DNA from: Actinomycetes bacterium
GTDB taxonomy: Bacteria > Actinomycetota > Acidimicrobiia > Acidimicrobiales > Palsa-688
Assembly (NCBI GenBank): GCA_021816565.1
Contig: JAKAXN010000282.1
Location: forward strand, 1 to 6,125
DNA: 6,125 nucleotides
Reading direction: 5' to 3'
Below are positions 5,577 to 6,125 of the stretch, in pieces (within the stretch, counting starts at the first letter, position 1; every line of letters begins with the position of its first letter). The notes under the pieces were generated by a model. The model saw nothing but the letters and a program-made list of their open reading frames with translations. It ran no database searches and was not told where the DNA came from. The position numbers and the translations under genes are program-made.

Positions 5577-5980
5577 CCGTCGCGTATCCGCCGGCCGGTT
5601 ATCGAGGTCGGCTCCACCCGGACCCAGTGCTCCCGGTCGCCCGGGGCCCACGTGTCGAGCGCAGCCTCCCTCAGGTGGGCGCTGACCTCGTCCACCGAGT
5701 CGGTGACGTCGTAGCCGGTGCCGCGCACCAGCACGCTCCAGCCGGTCCGGTCGTGGTCGTCGACGCCGTCGATCTCGAACGCCACCTGGGCCAGTGCCGC
5801 GGCCGACAGCTTGGTCCCGCCGTCTGTGCGGATGGCGATTCGCCCGTCGCGGTAGACGTAGTTGACCGGGAAGATCACCGGGGCCCCGCCGCTGACCACG
5901 CCGATGCGGCCGAAGTGGTGCCGGCCGAGCAGGTCCTGGCACTGCTCCGGGCTCAGCACCTCCATGACCCGCTCAACCAC
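5570..5980 (-). CDS. PPOX-family (pyridoxamine 5'-phosphate oxidase-like split-barrel) protein, paralogue 2
   Basis: A 136-residue split-barrel protein aligning along its length with the one at 3991-4398. Shared signatures are [20 protein letters not shown] near the start, [18 protein letters not shown] (about 41-58), [12 protein letters not shown] (about 85-92) and a terminal [14 protein letters not shown]. It probably binds FMN, F420 or a related cofactor; the substrate is unknown. The GTG at 5980 has GGAGGGG nine bases upstream and overlaps the response-regulator gene by eight bases. An ATG at 5965, five codons in, is an alternative with a weaker ribosome site. The overlap indicates cotranscription and coupling with the DosR-like regulator, so this protein may be made whenever the regulator is. 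The two PPOX copies flank the deacetylase gene. Confidence 0.88.
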   Translation of the reverse strand: MVERVMEVLSPEQCQDLLGRHHFGRIGVVSGGAPVIFPVNYVYRDGRIAIRTDGGTKLSAAALAQVAFEIDGVDDHDRTGWSVLVRGTGYDVTDSVDEVSAHLREAALDTWAPGDREHWVRVEPTSITGRRIRDGS

Positions 5981-6125
5981 GGGACGGCCCCTCCCCGGCC
6001 CGGCCCTGGTGGCGTACCGCGTACACCGCGGCCTCGGTGCGGCGGCTCATGCCGAGCTTGGCCAGCAGGTTGGACACGTAGTTCTTCACCGTCTTCTCCG
6101 AGAGGTACATGTTCTCGGCGATCTG
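5973..6125 (-). CDS. DosR/DevR-like response regulator, C-terminal DNA-binding end only
   Basis: The last 50 residues of a NarL/FixJ-family (LuxR HTH) response regulator; the rest lies beyond the right edge. The visible part begins in the helix-turn-helix ([20 protein letters not shown]) and continues [18 protein letters not shown]. It closely resembles the end of Mycobacterium tuberculosis DosR (DevR). The DNA-contacting trio known from the DosR-DNA structure (K179, K182, N183) is preserved as K-T-V-K-N. The Thr equivalent to T198 is present (RRT), whereas T205 is replaced by Val. In the family, phosphorylated DosR activates genes in response to hypoxia, NO or redox signals sensed by GAF-domain kinases. 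The receiver domain and the kinase are not in the window, so the phospho-acceptor Asp cannot be checked. A generic NarL-type regulator is the alternative. The stop lies inside the following PPOX gene (8-base overlap). Confidence 0.85.
   Translation of the reverse strand, partial: QIAENMYLSEKTVKNYVSNLLAKLGMSRRTEAAVYAVRHQGRAGEGPSRG

Noticed and set aside
5981..5991. GGGACGGCCCC before the PPOX paralogue 2 start
   Set aside because: It has the half-site GGGAC but a one-base spacer, and it lies within the response-regulator coding sequence. It is also explained by local GC-rich codons.
1..6125. tRNA, rRNA, insertion sequences, CRISPR repeats, riboswitches
   Set aside because: Reading both strands showed no tRNA-like cloverleaf, no regularly spaced direct repeats, no transposase motifs and no leader long enough for a riboswitch; almost all bases are accounted for by protein-coding genes.

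Overview
This is a very GC-rich (high-GC actinobacterial) window. Gene content and sequence style fit an actinomycete-like bacterium, perhaps an uncultivated lineage such as Acidimicrobiia, but the taxon is an inference. Almost every base is coding: seven genes on the minus strand and one on the plus strand. There are no RNA genes, mobile elements or CRISPR.

Layout, read right to left along the minus strand. The right edge (5973-6125) holds the C-terminal 50 residues of a NarL/LuxR-family response regulator that strongly resembles mycobacterial DosR (DevR), including its DNA-contact residues. It overlaps a small split-barrel (pyridoxamine-phosphate-oxidase-like, PPOX) flavin-type protein (5570-5980). 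Facing that gene, on the plus strand, is a class II histone-deacetylase/acetoin-utilisation-type deacetylase (4504-5529). A short intergenic region (4399-4503) separates the deacetylase from a divergent minus-strand operon. That operon holds a second PPOX paralogue (3991-4398) and a large Pat-type protein (1283-3991), a GNAT acetyltransferase fused to an ADP-forming acyl-CoA ligase. After a 92-bp gap comes a respiratory operon (1-1190): a 51-residue one-helix microprotein, a b6-type cytochrome b N-terminal subunit, and the start of an unidentified membrane-anchored protein that runs off the left edge.

The main observation is regulatory. The two short intergenic regions that carry promoters contain three GGGAC-N4-GTCCC-like palindromes that match the established mycobacterial DosR box (TTSGGGACTWWAGTCCCSAA). 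They are a perfect-arm copy before the cytochrome operon (1267-1280) and two tandem copies between the divergent PPOX/Pat and deacetylase genes (4411-4424, 4435-4448). Together with the DosR-like regulator encoded in the same window, this suggests a compact DosR-type (hypoxia/redox/NO dormancy) regulon. It would control a protein-acylation writer and eraser pair, PPOX flavoproteins and a menaquinol-cytochrome b complex. The individual families are recognised from sequence; the regulon is an inference from motif plus regulator.
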